This document shows positions 18,885 to 27,307 of a stretch of DNA of 64,000 bases, one piece after another. The notes under the pieces are model-generated. The model was not told where the DNA came from and did no database searches. It saw only the letters and a list, made by a program, of their open reading frames with translations. How positions within the stretch are numbered: position 1 is the first letter of the stretch; every line of letters starts with the position of its first letter. The DNA comes from Sphingobacteriaceae bacterium GW460-11-11-14-LB5 (GTDB lineage Bacteria > Bacteroidota > Bacteroidia > Sphingobacteriales > Sphingobacteriaceae): NCBI GenBank assembly GCA_002151545.1, contig CP021237.1, positions 1,364,001 through 1,428,000 on the forward strand, in the 5' to 3' direction. The position numbers and the translations under genes were made by a program.

Positions 18885-19249
18885 CAAATAGTATTTAAAT
18901 TTTAGAATAAGAACGTTTTTTGTTTTGGAGCGCAGGGCTTTTCGCTTTTTTTAAGGGATAGTCCTGCCATCCGCTTTATTCCGATGAACTATCGGAATGC
19001 CCGCTGCTGTCAGGGCTAGAAATTTAGGCTTGGAGCACAGAATGAGAAAATGGAATTTAATATTGAGTAGAACCAAGGTTAAATAAACCCCTGCCTGCAA
19101 CGGGCAGGTGATAGAATGGATCCCGATTTTTCATCGGAGCAGAAGGGATAGCAGGACTGCCATAACCAATGAAAAACTGCAGTTGCTTTTCAAATGAATA
19201 TTTAGCTAATACAAACATTATAAATCGGCAAAAGGCCATTAAAGAAAAG
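18885..19249. other. Repeat-like intergenic region
   Basis: No gene is seen. The stretch 18930-19130 has unusual, GC-richer sequence with short inverted repeats such as CTGCC / GGGCAG near 19090-19107 and TTCCGAT / ATCGGAA near 18980. It looks like decayed interspersed repeat material. The promoter of the M1 peptidase is presumably near its right end. Confidence 0.4.
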
Positions 19250-20920
19250 ATGAAAAAACTACCCTTCCTAAGCCTACTCTTCTTAGCGTTTAGCACCATG
19301 CTTTTTGCACAGTCGCCAAAAAAGGTTTACACTTTGGCCGATACGTTAAGGGGAAGCTTAAATGCCGAGCGTACCTGGTGGGATGTACAGCGTTACGAAC
19401 TTTCTGTTAAACCCGATTATAATGATAAAAGTATAACAGGATCGAATAAAATCGTATACAAAGTAATGCGCAGCCACAATGGTCGTACGCGCATGCAGAT
19501 CGATTTGCAGGAGCCATTGCTTATTGATAGTGTTGTATACAACGAAAAGGCGAGGTTGAAATTCGAACATGTGGGCAGTGTTTGGTATGTACATGTTCCG
19601 GCGCAAAAGTTATCCGCACTAAATAATGTCCATATTTTTTACCACGGAAAGGTACACCAGGCAAAAAGAGCCCCTTGGGATGGTGGTTTTATCTTCACCA
19701 CCGATTCGCTTTCGCGTCCGTGGATGACTGTGGCCTGCCAGGGGTTAGGAGCTTCAGTGTGGTATCCAAATAAAGACCATCAAAGCGACGAACCTAATCT
19801 GGGCGCATCATTAACCATGACGGTTCCCGATACATTAGTAGCGGTAGGGAATGGGCGACTGGTATTCAAGAAAAACAACCACGATGGTACGGTAACTTAC
19901 CAGTACAATGTTAAAAATCCGATCAGTAATTATTGCATTATCCCTTACATAGGCAAGTATGTTAATTTTAAGGAGAAATATGCAGGCGAAAAGGGTGCAC
20001 TCGATGTGAATTATTGGGTACTTGATTACAATTATCCAAAAGCAAAAAACTATATGCCCGATCAGGTTCATAAAATGATGAAGAGTATGGAGCATTGGTT
20101 TGGCCCTTATCCTTTTTATGAAGATGGTTATCAGCTCATCGATGCCTCGCATACGGGAATGGAGCATCAATCGGCAGTTTCATATGGCAATTCTTATAAA
20201 TTTGGTTACAGGGGCAGAGATATGTCTGGCAACGGTTGGGGCTTGAAATGGGATTTTATCATTATTCACGAAAGTGGTCACGAATGGTTTGGCAATAACA
20301 TTACCACCAAAGATCTGGCCGATATGTGGGTGCACGAAAGTTTTACCAATTATAGCGAAACCCTTTTTGTTGATTATATTTTTGGAAATAAAGCCGGAAA
20401 CGAATACAATTTCGGCATCAGGAGAGATATCAGAAACGACAGTCCGGTTATCCCTCCTTATGGTGTAAATGCGCAGGGCAGTGGCGATATGTATCCAAAA
20501 GGAGGAAATATGTTACATGCCATCAGGCACAGTTTAAATAACGACGAGCTTTTTAGGTCTATTTTGCGTGGACTCAACCAAACCTTTTACCATCAAACGG
20601 TAACAACTGCCCAGATCGAAAATTATATTTCTAAAAAAGCAGGTTACAATTTTTCAAAGGTTTTTGATCAGTACCTGCGTACAGTGCAGGTTCCTGCATT
20701 CGAATACTACCTGAAAGATGGTAAAGCTTTTTACCGTTACAGCAATTGTGTTAAAGGTTTCAACCTGCCCTTAAGCCTGAAAAAAGAGGGGGTAAAAACA
20801 CTGAAAATTATTCCTTCACAAAACTGGCAACAGGTGGTATTGGCTAAAGATCAGGATGTTTTATTTGCAAAAGCCGATATCGAATTGATGTATTACCTGC
20901 TGGTGAAAAACATAAAATAA
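19250..20920 (+). CDS. Secreted M1-family metallopeptidase
   Basis: This 556-residue peptidase has a signal peptide (about 1-22, ending LFAQ). The gluzincin motif is H340-E341-SG-H344 followed by EWFGNNITTKDLADMWVHESF, which supplies the third zinc ligand. The upstream exopeptidase motif appears as GMEHQS near residue 303. The C-terminal domain is short, lacking the helical domain of full-length aminopeptidase N. It likely trims peptides in the periplasm or outside the cell. The frame extends to TTG 19169, but ATG 19250 starts the signal peptide. Confidence 0.9.
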   Translation: MKKLPFLSLLFLAFSTMLFAQSPKKVYTLADTLRGSLNAERTWWDVQRYELSVKPDYNDKSITGSNKIVYKVMRSHNGRTRMQIDLQEPLLIDSVVYNEKARLKFEHVGSVWYVHVPAQKLSALNNVHIFYHGKVHQAKRAPWDGGFIFTTDSLSRPWMTVACQGLGASVWYPNKDHQSDEPNLGASLTMTVPDTLVAVGNGRLVFKKNNHDGTVTYQYNVKNPISNYCIIPYIGKYVNFKEKYAGEKGALDVNYWVLDYNYPKAKNYMPDQVHKMMKSMEHWFGPYPFYEDGYQLIDASHTGMEHQSAVSYGNSYKFGYRGRDMSGNGWGLKWDFIIIHESGHEWFGNNITTKDLADMWVHESFTNYSETLFVDYIFGNKAGNEYNFGIRRDIRNDSPVIPPYGVNAQGSGDMYPKGGNMLHAIRHSLNNDELFRSILRGLNQTFYHQTVTTAQIENYISKKAGYNFSKVFDQYLRTVQVPAFEYYLKDGKAFYRYSNCVKGFNLPLSLKKEGVKTLKIIPSQNWQQVVLAKDQDVLFAKADIELMYYLLVKNIK

Positions 20921-21831
20921 TTCATTGGAAAATAGCGTCATGCAGGAGAGTTTTGTTACCTGATTGATTTTGGTAATCAGGTGGTATCATGTTTATAATT
21001 CCATTTGAATTTGTCACGTTTAGCTTTGCGATGAATCCTATCGTAGGGACACATCTTTTTCAAGAATGGTTTGGGCATCATGCTAGCTGGCTTTAGTAAA
21101 CCACAGTCTTTGCCGAAGCACGCCGTCAATCCCAAGTGGCGGAAGAATCAAAAAAATAGGTGCACAATGGCCCAAATAGCATTACCAAACCTGAAACGTA
21201 GTGGTTTTGTGTTCATTAACACTGAATTCAAAGTTTAATATAAATTGAACACAAAACGAAGTGCCACTGTTTTTTTGATGAGTGTTGGCGGTGAGAAGCC
21301 ACCTTGCTGGATTGACAAAGCGCTTTGGGTACTTTGGCGCTCCAAAGTACCATGCCCCGCGGCATAGAGCGGAAAAAAAACATTTATCTCCGAATTATAG
21401 TTTTTAAGATATCAAAGCTTGTTATCAGCATAACGATCGCCTTAGGAATATGCAGCTAATAGAAGTGGGCCCACACGATAGGATGAATCTGGACAAGTAG
21501 CTAAAACGTCTTGAGTGATATTGATACAGGTCCTTCAACAGGCTCAGAATAACAATCTATATTTATGCTGCGGCATTATTTTTTTTGTGCCGTAGCAAAT
21601 TTCGGGCAAATCTAATTTTCCCTTCCTTCCTGTCTTGTTCATTGGCGTATTTATGGCCAATATCGGTTAAAATCCAACAATATTATGGTTTAGCAATCAC
21701 CTAACTTTGAATATCGTTTAATTGATTTATCGCCGATAATTTTAATGAAATGATGATGGACAATAGCCTGTTTTGGGCTCAATGGCCAGATTAATTTTTT
21801 GAATCATAATTATTAAAAACATAACATTACA
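20921..21831. other. Long gene-free region with repeats and hairpins
   Basis: No gene was found in 911 bp. A hairpin at 20958-20982 (ACCTGATT / AATCAGGT) may end the M1 peptidase transcript. TTTTGTGTTCA (21205-21215) is inverted as TGAACACAAAA (21246-21256) with a 30-nt loop. Stretches such as CCTTCAACAGGCTCAGAAT near 21532 look like interspersed repeats. The last 150 bp should carry the promoter of the hydroxyproline operon. Confidence 0.45.
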
Positions 21832-22749
21832 ATGAGTATCAAATGGACTGGGGTTTTCCCTGCTGTGACTACAAAATTTACAGCAAACGATGAGTTAGAT
21901 TTTCCGGCTTTCGATTTAAATATCGAAGCGCAATTAGAGGCAGGAGCAGAAGGTATTATCCTGGGCGGTACCTTAGGTGAGGCAAGTGTTTTAAGTGATG
22001 ACGAGAAAATCGAAATTTTAAAGCATACTTTAGAAATTGTAAATGGTCGTGTTCCTGTTTTGTTAAACATTGCAGAGCCTACAACCAAAAAAGCTATTGC
22101 TGCTGCTCAAAAAGCCGAAGAAGCGGGTGCACAAGGTTTAATGTTATTACCTCCAATGCGTTATTTAGCTGATTCTGATGAAACGCTTGACTATTTAACA
22201 GAAGTGGCCAAAAGCACCAAATTACCAATCATGATTTATAACAACCCTGTTGATTATAAAATCGAGGTAACTTTAGATATGTTCGAAGAGTTGGCTAAAT
22301 ATCCTAACATACAGGCAATTAAAGAAAGCACAAGAGATATTTCAAATGTAACCCGTTTGATTAACCGTTTTGGCGATCGCTTTGCCATTTTCACTGGTGT
22401 TGATCCAATTGCGATGGAAAGTATTGTAATGGGCTGCGTGGGTTGGGTTGCCGGTTTAGTTTGTGCTTTCCCGAAAGAAACTGTAGCCATTTTCCGCCTG
22501 GTAAAAGAAAACAGAACTGCCGAAGCTTTAAAAATCCACCGTTGGTTTTTGCCGATTTTAGAATTAGATACACACCCTAAACTGGTTCAGTATATTAAAT
22601 TAGCTGAAGTAGGTACTGGTATCGGAACAGAAAGAACCAGAGCGCCACGTTTGGCTTTAAAAGGTGCAGAACGCGAAAGGGTGTTGAAAATAATTAACGA
22701 TGGTTTAGCCACCAGACCAGAATTGCCAGCAGGTAGTTGGGGGATATAG
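21832..22749 (+). CDS. DapA-family aldolase/deaminase, probable 1-pyrroline-4-hydroxy-2-carboxylate deaminase
   Basis: This 305-residue TIM-barrel enzyme of the dihydrodipicolinate synthase/N-acetylneuraminate lyase superfamily has GGTLGEAS (substrate carboxylate loop, about 45-52), Y136 in MIYNNP and the Schiff-base lysine K164 in IQAIKEST. The family covers several reactions. The following genes encode a semialdehyde dehydrogenase, a 4-hydroxyproline epimerase and a D-amino-acid oxidoreductase, so the likely reaction is deamination of 1-pyrroline-4-hydroxy-2-carboxylate to alpha-ketoglutarate semialdehyde. It is the first gene of a tight four-gene operon with a 14-bp gap to the next. Confidence 0.85.
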   Translation: MSIKWTGVFPAVTTKFTANDELDFPAFDLNIEAQLEAGAEGIILGGTLGEASVLSDDEKIEILKHTLEIVNGRVPVLLNIAEPTTKKAIAAAQKAEEAGAQGLMLLPPMRYLADSDETLDYLTEVAKSTKLPIMIYNNPVDYKIEVTLDMFEELAKYPNIQAIKESTRDISNVTRLINRFGDRFAIFTGVDPIAMESIVMGCVGWVAGLVCAFPKETVAIFRLVKENRTAEALKIHRWFLPILELDTHPKLVQYIKLAEVGTGIGTERTRAPRLALKGAERERVLKIINDGLATRPELPAGSWGI

Positions 22750-22763
22750 TTTAAAAACCAAAT

Positions 22764-24350
22764 ATGAACGGACAAAATATTGTAGCCAGTACCTATATAG
22801 AAGTTAATGAAAGAAGCCTTAAAGCTGTTAATCCCGCAACGGGATTAACGCTTGATGGTGATTTTTTTAAAGCAAGCGAGCGCCTTGTTGATGATGCCTT
22901 AACATCAGCAACATTGGCTTTCCAAAGCTATAGAAACCTAAACAAAGACCTTAAAGCTGCTTTTTTAAATGCCATTGCCGATGAAATTGCCAACCTTGGT
23001 GAAGAACTGGTAAACAGGGCTTCAGCAGAAAGTGGTTTGCCATTAGGCCGTTTACAAGGAGAGTTGGGCAGGACTACTGGTCAGTTAAGGTTATTTGCCA
23101 ATCTGGTTGCCGAAGGCTCCTGGGTTGATGCAATTATTGACACTGCACTGCCTGAAAGACAGCCTTTGCCACGACCTGATATTAGGCGAATGTTAATCCC
23201 AATCGGGCCGGTAGTGGTTTTTGGTGCGAGTAATTTTCCGCTTGCTTTTTCAGTGGCAGGTGGCGATACCGCATCGGCACTAGCTTCAGGTTGCCCGGTG
23301 GTTGTTAAAGCACACCCTGCACATTATGGAACCAGTGCTTTGGTCGGTGGTGCCATTATTAAAGCTGCCGAAAAAACGGGAATGCCTAAAGGGGTTTTCT
23401 CTTTATTGTATGATGATGGTTATACAATCGGTGCGGGTTTGGTTCAGCATCCCTTAACTAAAGCGGTAACTTTTACAGGTTCGTTTAAAGGAGGAATGGC
23501 CTTAATTAATCTGGCGCAACAGCGTGAGCAACCTATTCCGGTTTTTGCCGAAATGGGAAGCATTAATCCGGTAATTTTTCTTCCAAAAGCCATCGAAAAT
23601 CAGGCAGAAGAGCTGGCTAAAAAATATGCTGCATCAATTACTTTGGGCGCTGGTCAGTTTTGTACCAACCCGGGTTTACTGTTAGCGGTTCAATCACCGG
23701 CATTGGAAAGTTTTAAAGCCGCTTTAAAAGAAGCTATTTCCACTATTCCATCGGCAACCATGCTTACCGAAGGTATTGCCAGCAATTATGGTAAACTTTC
23801 TGCTGAGGTGGTAAATGAAGGTGGCGTTGCGCTTTTATCGGCATCGACAGTGAAAAATACTGAACTTCAAAACCAATCAGAGGCGAAAATTGCCCAGGTG
23901 AGTGCAGCCGATTTTATCAAAAATCCAAAACTTCGTGAGGAAATTTTCGGTCCATATTCACTGCTCGTTGTCGCTCAGGATATTGCTGAACTTGAAAAAG
24001 CCATTGATGTGTTGGAAGGACAGCTTACGGTAACCCTAATGGCCGAAAAACAGGAGCTTCAGGGCTACCAAACTTTAGTGAATAAGCTGACTGATAAAAC
24101 AGGAAGAATTATCCTAAATGGGGTGCCTACAGGTGTAGAAGTTTGTGCGGCTATGCAACATGGCGGACCATTTCCTGCAACTAACGATAGCCGTTTTACA
24201 TCGGTTGGTTCTACTGCAATCAATCGTTTTGCAAGACCATTGGCTTATCAGGATTGGGAACAGGAATTATTGCCAGATGAATTGAAAGATGGAAATCCAT
24301 TGGGTATTTTCAGAACGATAAATCAAAAATTAACGAAATCTCATGAGTAA
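22764..24350 (+). CDS. Aldehyde dehydrogenase, probable alpha-ketoglutarate semialdehyde dehydrogenase
   Basis: This 528-residue enzyme belongs to the NAD(P)-dependent aldehyde dehydrogenase superfamily, in the branch that includes 2,5-dioxovalerate dehydrogenases. Visible residues are the cofactor loop FTGSFKGGMAL, general base E263 in PVFAEMGSINP, and nucleophile C300 in GAGQFCTNPG. In the operon it would oxidise alpha-ketoglutarate semialdehyde to alpha-ketoglutarate, the last step of hydroxyproline breakdown. Its stop codon overlaps the start of the epimerase gene by 8 bp, suggesting translational coupling. Confidence 0.88.
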   Translation: MNGQNIVASTYIEVNERSLKAVNPATGLTLDGDFFKASERLVDDALTSATLAFQSYRNLNKDLKAAFLNAIADEIANLGEELVNRASAESGLPLGRLQGELGRTTGQLRLFANLVAEGSWVDAIIDTALPERQPLPRPDIRRMLIPIGPVVVFGASNFPLAFSVAGGDTASALASGCPVVVKAHPAHYGTSALVGGAIIKAAEKTGMPKGVFSLLYDDGYTIGAGLVQHPLTKAVTFTGSFKGGMALINLAQQREQPIPVFAEMGSINPVIFLPKAIENQAEELAKKYAASITLGAGQFCTNPGLLLAVQSPALESFKAALKEAISTIPSATMLTEGIASNYGKLSAEVVNEGGVALLSASTVKNTELQNQSEAKIAQVSAADFIKNPKLREEIFGPYSLLVVAQDIAELEKAIDVLEGQLTVTLMAEKQELQGYQTLVNKLTDKTGRIILNGVPTGVEVCAAMQHGGPFPATNDSRFTSVGSTAINRFARPLAYQDWEQELLPDELKDGNPLGIFRTINQKLTKSHE

Positions 24351-25344
24351 AACCTTTTTTTGTGTAGATGCACATACCTGCGGGAACCCGGTTAGGCTGG
24401 TTGCAGGTGGCGGCCCTGAGCTTATTGGCTCAAACATGAGCGAAAAACGCCAGCATTTTTTGAAAGAATTCGACTGGATTAGGACAGGTTTAATGTTCGA
24501 GCCACGCGGCCATGACATGATGTCGGGCAGTATTCTTTATCCACCCCACGATCCCGCAAATGATGTCGCTGTACTTTTCATCGAAACCAGTGGCTGCCTG
24601 CCGATGTGCGGTCACGGTACCATTGGCACCATTACCATCGCTATAGAAGAAGGATTGATTCAACCCAAAATACCCGGAGTAATCAGAATGGAAGCTCCGG
24701 CCGGATTGGTCTTAATTGAATATAAGCAGGAAGGTAAAAAGGTTAAATCGGTTAAGCTGAAAAACGTAGCATCCTATCTGGCCGCCGAAAATTTATCGGT
24801 AGAATGCCCTGATTTGGGTACGCTTACTTTTGACGTAGCCTATGGCGGTAACTTTTACGCCATTGTAGACCCGCAGGAAAATTTTCCGGGACTGGAAAAT
24901 TATACCGCTTCGCAACTGATTACCTGGAGTCAAACGATTAGAAAACGCATTAATGAACAATATACTTTTGTACATCCTTTAGATCCGACGATAAATGGCT
25001 GTAGCCATGTATTGTGGACAGGAAAAACAATCGACCCTACATCAACCGCCAGGAATGCTGTTTTTTATGGCGATAAAGCCATCGATCGGTCGCCATGTGG
25101 AACGGGTACTTCAGCCCGTTTGGCGCAATGGTACGCAAAAGGAAAATTAAAACAGGGAGAGGATTTTATCCACGAAAGTTTTATTGGCAGCAAGTTTATC
25201 GGAAGAGTGGAAGAAGTTGTAGACCTGAACGGAATAAAAGCCATTATACCAAGTGTAGAAGGTTGGGCAAAAATTTATGGTTACAATACCATTAAAATAG
25301 ATGCCGAAGATGATCCATATGCACATGGATTCCAGGTGATTTAG
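24343..25344 (+). CDS. 4-hydroxyproline 2-epimerase (proline racemase family)
   Basis: This 333-residue member of the proline racemase family has both catalytic cysteines: C89 in CLPMCGHGTIG and C252 in DRSPCGTGTSARLA. Two cysteines indicate racemase/epimerase activity; the related trans-3-hydroxyproline dehydratases have Thr in place of the second. With the flanking genes this points to conversion of trans-4-hydroxy-L-proline to cis-4-hydroxy-D-proline. The start overlaps the aldehyde dehydrogenase gene, and the next gene follows after 40 bp. Confidence 0.9.
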   Translation: MSKTFFCVDAHTCGNPVRLVAGGGPELIGSNMSEKRQHFLKEFDWIRTGLMFEPRGHDMMSGSILYPPHDPANDVAVLFIETSGCLPMCGHGTIGTITIAIEEGLIQPKIPGVIRMEAPAGLVLIEYKQEGKKVKSVKLKNVASYLAAENLSVECPDLGTLTFDVAYGGNFYAIVDPQENFPGLENYTASQLITWSQTIRKRINEQYTFVHPLDPTINGCSHVLWTGKTIDPTSTARNAVFYGDKAIDRSPCGTGTSARLAQWYAKGKLKQGEDFIHESFIGSKFIGRVEEVVDLNGIKAIIPSVEGWAKIYGYNTIKIDAEDDPYAHGFQVI

Positions 25345-25384
25345 TGAGTTTTTAAAATGAATATCAGCAGTATAAATTAAAAGA

Positions 25385-26626
25385 ATGTCGAAAGTATTAA
25401 TTATAGGTGGTGGAATAGTAGGTTTAACTTCAGCGTATTATCTGCAGAAAAAAGGCTACGAAGTAACAGTTCTGGATAAGGGAGATATTACCGACAATTG
25501 TTCTTTTGGTAATGCTGGGATGATTGTACCGAGTCATTTTGTACCCCTGGCTGCACCAGGCATGATCAAACAAGGCATCCGCTGGATGTTTGACAGCAAA
25601 AGTCCGTTTTATGTTCGGCCATCCTTAAATGGAAACCTCATTAACTGGGGCCTGAAATTTATGAAACATGCCACGGCAAAACATGTTAGCCAATCGGCAG
25701 TGCCGCTACGAGATTTATCGCTCCTGAGCAAAAAACTATATGAAGGGCTGGCAAAAGAACCTGAATTCAATTTCGAATTAACCAACAATGGTATTCTGGC
25801 ATTTTATAAAACAGAAAAAGCAGGAGAAGAAGAAGCACATTTGGCTGCAAGGGCAATTGAACTGGGTTTAGATATGGCTGTACTAACTGCTGACGAATGC
25901 CGCGCTTTACAGCCTGATTTAAAGTTAGATGTTTTGGGTGCGGTACATTATCGCTGTGATGCCCATCTTTACCCAACAAAGTTGATGAATGCTTTGCTTC
26001 AGTATTTATTAAATAATGGGGTTAAGATAGAACGTGGCAGAGAGGTTGATAAAATTGAAACGGTTGGCAATCGCATCATGAAGGTTTTCACAGGTAATAC
26101 TGCCTGGGAAGCCGATCAGTATATTTTAGCAACTGGTTCGTGGTCGCCAGCTGTGGCTAAAATGGCCGATGTCAAAATATCGATAATGCCAGGTAAAGGT
26201 TATTCTTTTATGGAGCCAGAACCTCAGCAGCGGCTAACTATTCCGGCATTGTTATGCGAAGCCAGAGTAGCCATCACGCCAATGAACGGACAGATCAGAT
26301 ACGGTGGTACAATGGAGTTAGATAAAATTAATACCCGTATTAACATGCAAAGGGTTAAAGGTATTGTAGAATCCGTTCCAGCTTATTTCCCGGATTTAAA
26401 ACCCGCGCTTCCGGCAGAAAAAGATATCTGGTATGGCTTCCGTCCATCATCACCTGATGGCTTGCCTTATATTGGCAGAAGTCAAAAAAGAGAAAATTTA
26501 ATCATTGCAACCGGCCACGGGATGATGGGTTTAAGTTTAGGCCCCGCAACAGGTTTATTGGTGAGTCAGATTGCTTCAGGCATGGCTACCGATCTAAAAA
26601 TGGAACCATTTGCAGTAGTCAGGTAA
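25385..26626 (+). CDS. FAD-dependent D-amino-acid/cis-4-hydroxy-D-proline dehydrogenase
   Basis: This 413-residue flavoprotein of the DadA/glycine-oxidase family begins with the nucleotide-binding fold IIGGGIVGLTSAYYLQ and ends with the FAD-binding ATGHGMMGLSLGPATG motif. In the operon it would oxidise cis-4-hydroxy-D-proline to 1-pyrroline-4-hydroxy-2-carboxylate, passing electrons probably to the respiratory chain. It is the last gene of the operon. General D-amino-acid dehydrogenase activity cannot be excluded from sequence alone, but the neighbours make the hydroxyproline role strong. Confidence 0.88.
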   Translation: MSKVLIIGGGIVGLTSAYYLQKKGYEVTVLDKGDITDNCSFGNAGMIVPSHFVPLAAPGMIKQGIRWMFDSKSPFYVRPSLNGNLINWGLKFMKHATAKHVSQSAVPLRDLSLLSKKLYEGLAKEPEFNFELTNNGILAFYKTEKAGEEEAHLAARAIELGLDMAVLTADECRALQPDLKLDVLGAVHYRCDAHLYPTKLMNALLQYLLNNGVKIERGREVDKIETVGNRIMKVFTGNTAWEADQYILATGSWSPAVAKMADVKISIMPGKGYSFMEPEPQQRLTIPALLCEARVAITPMNGQIRYGGTMELDKINTRINMQRVKGIVESVPAYFPDLKPALPAEKDIWYGFRPSSPDGLPYIGRSQKRENLIIATGHGMMGLSLGPATGLLVSQIASGMATDLKMEPFAVVR

Positions 26627-27307
26627 TATATTAAAGGAAGTCAAGTTTTTCTAAGGATGTAGCCATTGTGAAGCCGATTTGATTCGGATTTGTAAAAGCC
26701 GCAATCTTTAAAACAGCGTGGGGCCTCATCGAATACCATGCCCGAACAAGCGCACATACACGAATGAGCAAACCCCACGCATAACGTGGCGGTATTCTAC
26801 TCGTGTACGTAAGACTTGGGAATTTTTGGTCGGTTCGGCAGTCAGTACGAGTTCGCAGTTCAAGAAATTATTATCTAACGTACGAACAAAACCGGATATC
26901 CTTGAAAAGTGATCTTAAATATTATTCTACATGCCCCAATTGAGGATGCTTCAAAACAATCAAATGGAGGAAAGCCCTTTTATTTGTTTTGAAGGATTTT
27001 AAACTTTTATTATTCTTCAATTTTCTATTGCTTCAGGAGTCAAAAAAAATTCGTGTAAAATTTCTCTAGGGTTTGATGTAAAGAAAATTAGAGTTGGTGT
27101 AAAAAAAATATTAATGTAACATTTTTGATGCTATCTTGGATGACTAATCATTGAAATTATAATGTCTAACTTATTAGCTCTCAAAAGTTCTCTTCTATTA
27201 TTTAAGAGTTTTTCCCATCTCGGAAAATTTAAAGTTTATAATGCTGGCATTGAAAACCTAAATTTCAAATAGTGCAAAGTGAAACTTTTAAACTATTAAA
27301 TAATAAC
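26627..27307 (+). other. Gene-free region with a structured, GC-richer core
   Basis: No gene is convincing in 681 bp; a 64-codon frame at 26718-26912 is probably chance. From about 26700 to 26890 the sequence is GC-richer than its surroundings and folds on paper: GCGTGGGG (26716-26723) pairs with CCCCACGC (26773-26780), inside which CTCAT pairs with ATGAG, and CCACG (26775-26779) can also pair with CGTGG (26785-26789). It may be a non-coding RNA or the end of a mobile element. The remainder is AT-rich and precedes the lipoprotein gene. Confidence 0.4.

Noticed and set aside
20921..21831. Gene remnant in the long spacer before the hydroxyproline operon
   Set aside because: I read all frames and found no coherent stretch of protein similarity, only repeat-like phrases and hairpins.
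26718..26912. 64-codon frame in the structured spacer
   Set aside because: Composition is explained by the inverted repeats; no protein features.
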